From Acidobacteriota bacterium (GTDB lineage Bacteria > Acidobacteriota > Holophagae > Thermotomaculales > Thermotomaculaceae), in the NCBI GenBank assembly GCA_003650445.1, contig QMQE01000145.1, forward strand, positions 1-6,496: a stretch of 6,496 bases of DNA, read 5' to 3'. The notes beneath the pieces were generated by a model that made no database searches, was not told where the DNA came from, and saw only the letters and a list, made by a program, of their open reading frames with translations. Below, piece after piece: positions 6,419 through 6,496 of this stretch (the stretch's first letter is position 1; every line of letters begins with the position of its first letter). The position numbers and the translations under genes were made by a program.

Positions 6419-6496
6419 TTATTCCATTTCATCCGTCATGCTCTCGATATACTCAATCAATGCACGATGGTCATTTTCGTAGATATTGACAAAATG
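6419..6496 (-). CDS. C-terminal 25 codons of an unidentified gene, cut by the window edge
   Basis: An open frame enters from the right edge and ends at TAA (6419-6421). The visible tail includes NIYENDHRALIEYIE and ends in the acidic MTDEME, which looks like a genuine protein end with a final helix. The stop lies 20 bases before the ATG of the HD-GYP gene on the same strand, so the two are probably co-transcribed. A sensor kinase or other signalling partner would be a natural neighbour, but the fragment is too short to assign. Confidence 0.6.
   Translation of the reverse strand, partial: HFVNIYENDHRALIEYIESMTDEME

Noticed and set aside
6404..6428. Direct repeat TATTCCATT, 16 bases apart, before the HD-GYP gene
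   Set aside because: The match is only nine bases, AT-rich, and half of it is the coding end of the upstream gene.

Overview
The window looks like chromosomal housekeeping DNA from a free-living, Gram-negative-type bacterium of moderate GC content. It uses the MEP (non-mevalonate) isoprenoid route, because it encodes IspH, and c-di-GMP signalling, because it encodes an HD-GYP protein. The gene style resembles Desulfobacterota or related environmental lineages, but that placement is a low-confidence impression: no rRNA or other firm marker is present.

Layout. Bases 1-230 hold a degenerate composite repeat in two direct copies, and the second copy runs into the 3' end of gltX. gltX (glutamyl-tRNA synthetase, minus strand, 209-1645) starts at TTG with a strong Shine-Dalgarno. 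A 167-base divergent intergenic region (1646-1812) carries a candidate promoter in each direction. On the plus strand, a two-gene unit follows: a xylose-isomerase-like TIM-barrel protein (1813-2634) overlaps by four bases (ATGA) with a 571-residue fusion of IspH to a UbiA-family membrane prenyltransferase domain (2631-4346). It meets a convergent minus-strand unit. Read in its own direction, that unit is: the last 25 codons of an unidentified gene (6419-6496), a REC/coiled-coil/GAF-like/HD-GYP response regulator (4878-6398), a small membrane-anchored coiled-coil protein (4395-4856), and a UUCG-loop intrinsic terminator (4345-4369) that abuts the end of the fusion gene.

How the genes may work together. 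The plus-strand pair is the most interesting part. IspH makes IPP and DMAPP, the precursors of the prenyl diphosphates that UbiA enzymes use. Here the two are one polypeptide, translationally coupled to a metal-dependent TIM-barrel protein of unassigned substrate. The UbiA half keeps the second aspartate motif, but the usual first motif (NDxxDxxxD) is degraded, so its chemistry is uncertain. The minus-strand unit looks like a signalling output module: a phospho-receiver controlling a c-di-GMP phosphodiesterase, co-transcribed with a membrane-anchored helical protein of unknown role.

All calls rest on reading motifs in the sequence; no database search was run.
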